5,234 nucleotides of DNA from Candidatus Delongbacteria bacterium (GTDB lineage: Bacteria; UBA4055), in assembly GCA_013139625.1 (NCBI GenBank), contig WTAK01000121.1, positions 1-5,234 on the forward strand, in the 5' to 3' direction. Positions 5,041 to 5,234 of this stretch are shown here, piece by piece; positions within the stretch are counted from its first letter, which is position 1, and every line of letters begins with the position of its first letter. Under the pieces are notes generated by a model. The model ran no database searches. It saw only the letters and a program-made list of their open reading frames with translations, and had not been told where the DNA came from. The position numbers and the translations under genes were made by a program.

Positions 5041-5234
5041 ATGTACGACAAACTAGAAAAAATAGAAGCTAGGTTTAATTACCTAACCGAATCTCTTGCA
5101 GATCCTGATGTTATCAGCGACAATAATAAACTTAGAGATGTAAGTAAGGAAAGATCAAAGCTTGAACCTATCATAGAAAAATTCTATGAACTAAAAACAA
5201 TAGACAATAATCTTAGCGAAGCTCAGGAATATGT
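5041..5234 (+). CDS. prfA: Peptide chain release factor 1, N-terminal part (cut by window end)
   Basis: RF1 recognises UAA and UAG stop codons on the ribosome and triggers release of the finished protein. Only the first 64 codons plus two bases are present. They show the N-terminal helical domain pattern of RF1: MYDKLEKIEARF, then LADPDVISD (19-27) and LRDVSKERSKLEP (31-43). The codon-recognition (PxT) and GGQ regions lie beyond the window. No good Shine-Dalgarno site precedes the ATG. An in-frame TTG at 5029 would add four residues (MANI), but the ATG fits the usual RF1 start better. It is preceded by a long hairpin in the 65-base spacer. Confidence 0.9.
   Translation, partial: MYDKLEKIEARFNYLTESLADPDVISDNNKLRDVSKERSKLEPIIEKFYELKTIDNNLSEAQEY

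Overview
The window is AT-rich DNA (roughly one third G+C by eye) that looks like a chromosomal segment of a Gram-negative bacterium, probably from the FCB superphylum (Bacteroidota/Ignavibacteria/Cloacimonadota/Delongbacteria-like lineages). The main clue is a small secreted protein that ends in a type IX secretion sorting domain with the motif NYPNPFNPTTTI, a form typical of these phyla. TolC and adaptor genes confirm a double-membrane cell. Species cannot be fixed from the sequence alone.

Layout: positions 1-1356 hold a TolC-family outer-membrane channel, cut at its 5' end by the window edge. After a 60-base gap with a perfect hairpin comes a lipoprotein membrane-fusion (adaptor) protein (1417-2460). 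The pair is closed at once by a strong bidirectional terminator (2461-2484), so the inner-membrane pump that should complete the tripartite efflux or secretion system is not downstream. On the opposite strand, 2517-3299 encodes the small type IX cargo protein. It lies between two degenerate heptanucleotide repeat tracts (2485-2514 and 3479-3509) that are inverted relative to each other. The 350-base gap 3300-3649 also holds a GAGACG palindrome of the dispersed-repeat type, putative divergent promoters and an AT-rich dyad.

On the + strand, 3650-4975 encodes a 441-residue amidohydrolase of the SsnA type that starts at TTG. Its metal ligands look intact, but several canonical catalytic-site residues are replaced. 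After a 65-base spacer with a long imperfect hairpin, the N-terminal 64 codons of peptide chain release factor 1 (prfA) begin at 5041 and run off the window.

Functionally, the TolC homologue and the adaptor should work together as the outer-membrane and periplasmic parts of an export machine. The other genes have no evident metabolic link to them. The most unusual points are the altered active site of the SsnA-like protein and the repeat-bounded type IX cargo gene. I found no clear sign of a defence system, CRISPR array, transposase, or tRNA or rRNA gene.
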